The notes under the pieces are model-generated. The model saw only the letters and a program-made list of their open reading frames with translations. It ran no database searches and had not been told where the DNA came from. The translations under genes were made by a program, and so were the position numbers. A stretch of 64,000 nt of DNA from Pyropia haitanensis (lineage: Eukaryota > Rhodophyta > Bangiophyceae > Bangiales > Bangiaceae), in assembly GCA_008729055.1 (NCBI GenBank), contig SDUX01000002.1:4057874-4121873 (forward strand), in the 5' to 3' direction. The stretch's first letter is position 1; every line of letters begins with the position of its first letter. Below, piece after piece: positions 63,756 to 64,000 of this stretch.

Positions 63756-64000
63756 GGTCAACGTAGTGATCGGTAGGCCAGATACGCAGCGTGACATGAC
63801 AACGGTACGCGAGGGCTCTCAGGTCGCGATAAGTAGCTCTCCACAACTCCTTCTCGGGTATACTGGCGACCGTGACATGTCCGCACACCCCCTCCCAGAG
63901 GCGTCGTGGAGGGGGGTTCAGGAGTATACTGGTCAGGCGGTGTATCCCCAATTGGAAGAATGGCCTCTGTGAGAGGGTCTAGTACACGCCGTTCTCGAGA
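63756..64000. other. Window end, nothing recognised
   Basis: No gene or repeat was identified in the last 245 bp. Confidence 0.4.

Noticed and set aside
1..64000. CRISPR arrays, bacterial promoters, ribosome binding sites, rRNA
   Set aside because: No spaced short direct repeats of CRISPR type, no rRNA segments, and the splicing pattern shows a eukaryotic genome.

Overview
The window looks like nuclear DNA of a GC-rich eukaryote, most probably a bangiophyte red alga of the Porphyra/Pyropia type. The lineage is inferred, not shown. Reasons: very high GC with long G or C homopolymers, few short GT-AG introns, Ala/Gly/Arg-rich plastid-type leader peptides, a plastid DUF3611 membrane protein beside a eukaryotic CstF-77 gene, a CMC2 gene and an intron-containing tRNA. 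No bacterial operons, CRISPR or phage genes were seen.

The dominant structure is a pair of near-identical, roughly 14 kb DNA transposons in the same orientation: copy 1 about 1378-15465, and copy 2 from inside a 499-bp N gap to about 47099. Each carries a plus-strand protein of unknown function (ORF1), a minus-strand PIF1-type helicase, a middle region with only weak ORFs, and a minus-strand two-exon transposase. The transposase combines a SWIM zinc finger, a KDZ (Kyakuja/Dileera/Zisupton) core and a C-terminal Ulp1-like protease. A 178-bp tandem repeat lies next to the right end, with 2 units in copy 1 and 7 in copy 2. Imperfect terminal inverted repeats are visible. The putative 8-9 bp target duplication left of copy 1 matches the one right of copy 2, so the 18 kb between the copies may be inserted, recombined or misassembled.

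Host genes, left to right: the 3' end of an unknown gene (2-154); a NADAR/YbiA-like N-glycosidase (468-1226, minus); [copy 1]; a frameshifted tRNA CCA-adding enzyme (19347-20289, minus); a two-C2, copine-like protein (24620-26086); a SET/LSMT-type protein (27162-28827); an MDP-1-like HAD phosphatase (29172-30392, minus); a 2.1 kb TIR element with an OTU-like fragment (30956-33094); [gap, copy 2]; CstF-77/RNA14 in four exons (47793-51447); DUF3611 (52098-53225); a small plastid-targeted-looking protein (56579-57016, minus); tRNA-Thr(UGU) with a 15-nt intron (57693-57780, minus); and CMC2 in two exons (58045-58571). The right end is an AT-rich island (58.6-61.7 kb) followed by minisatellites and dispersed direct repeats.

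Many conserved genes are interrupted by single-base shifts, often at G/C homopolymers, and the transposon copies differ largely by one-base indels. This reads more like unpolished long-read sequence than like many separate pseudogenes. Most multi-frame GC-rich ORFs are shadows and are left out.
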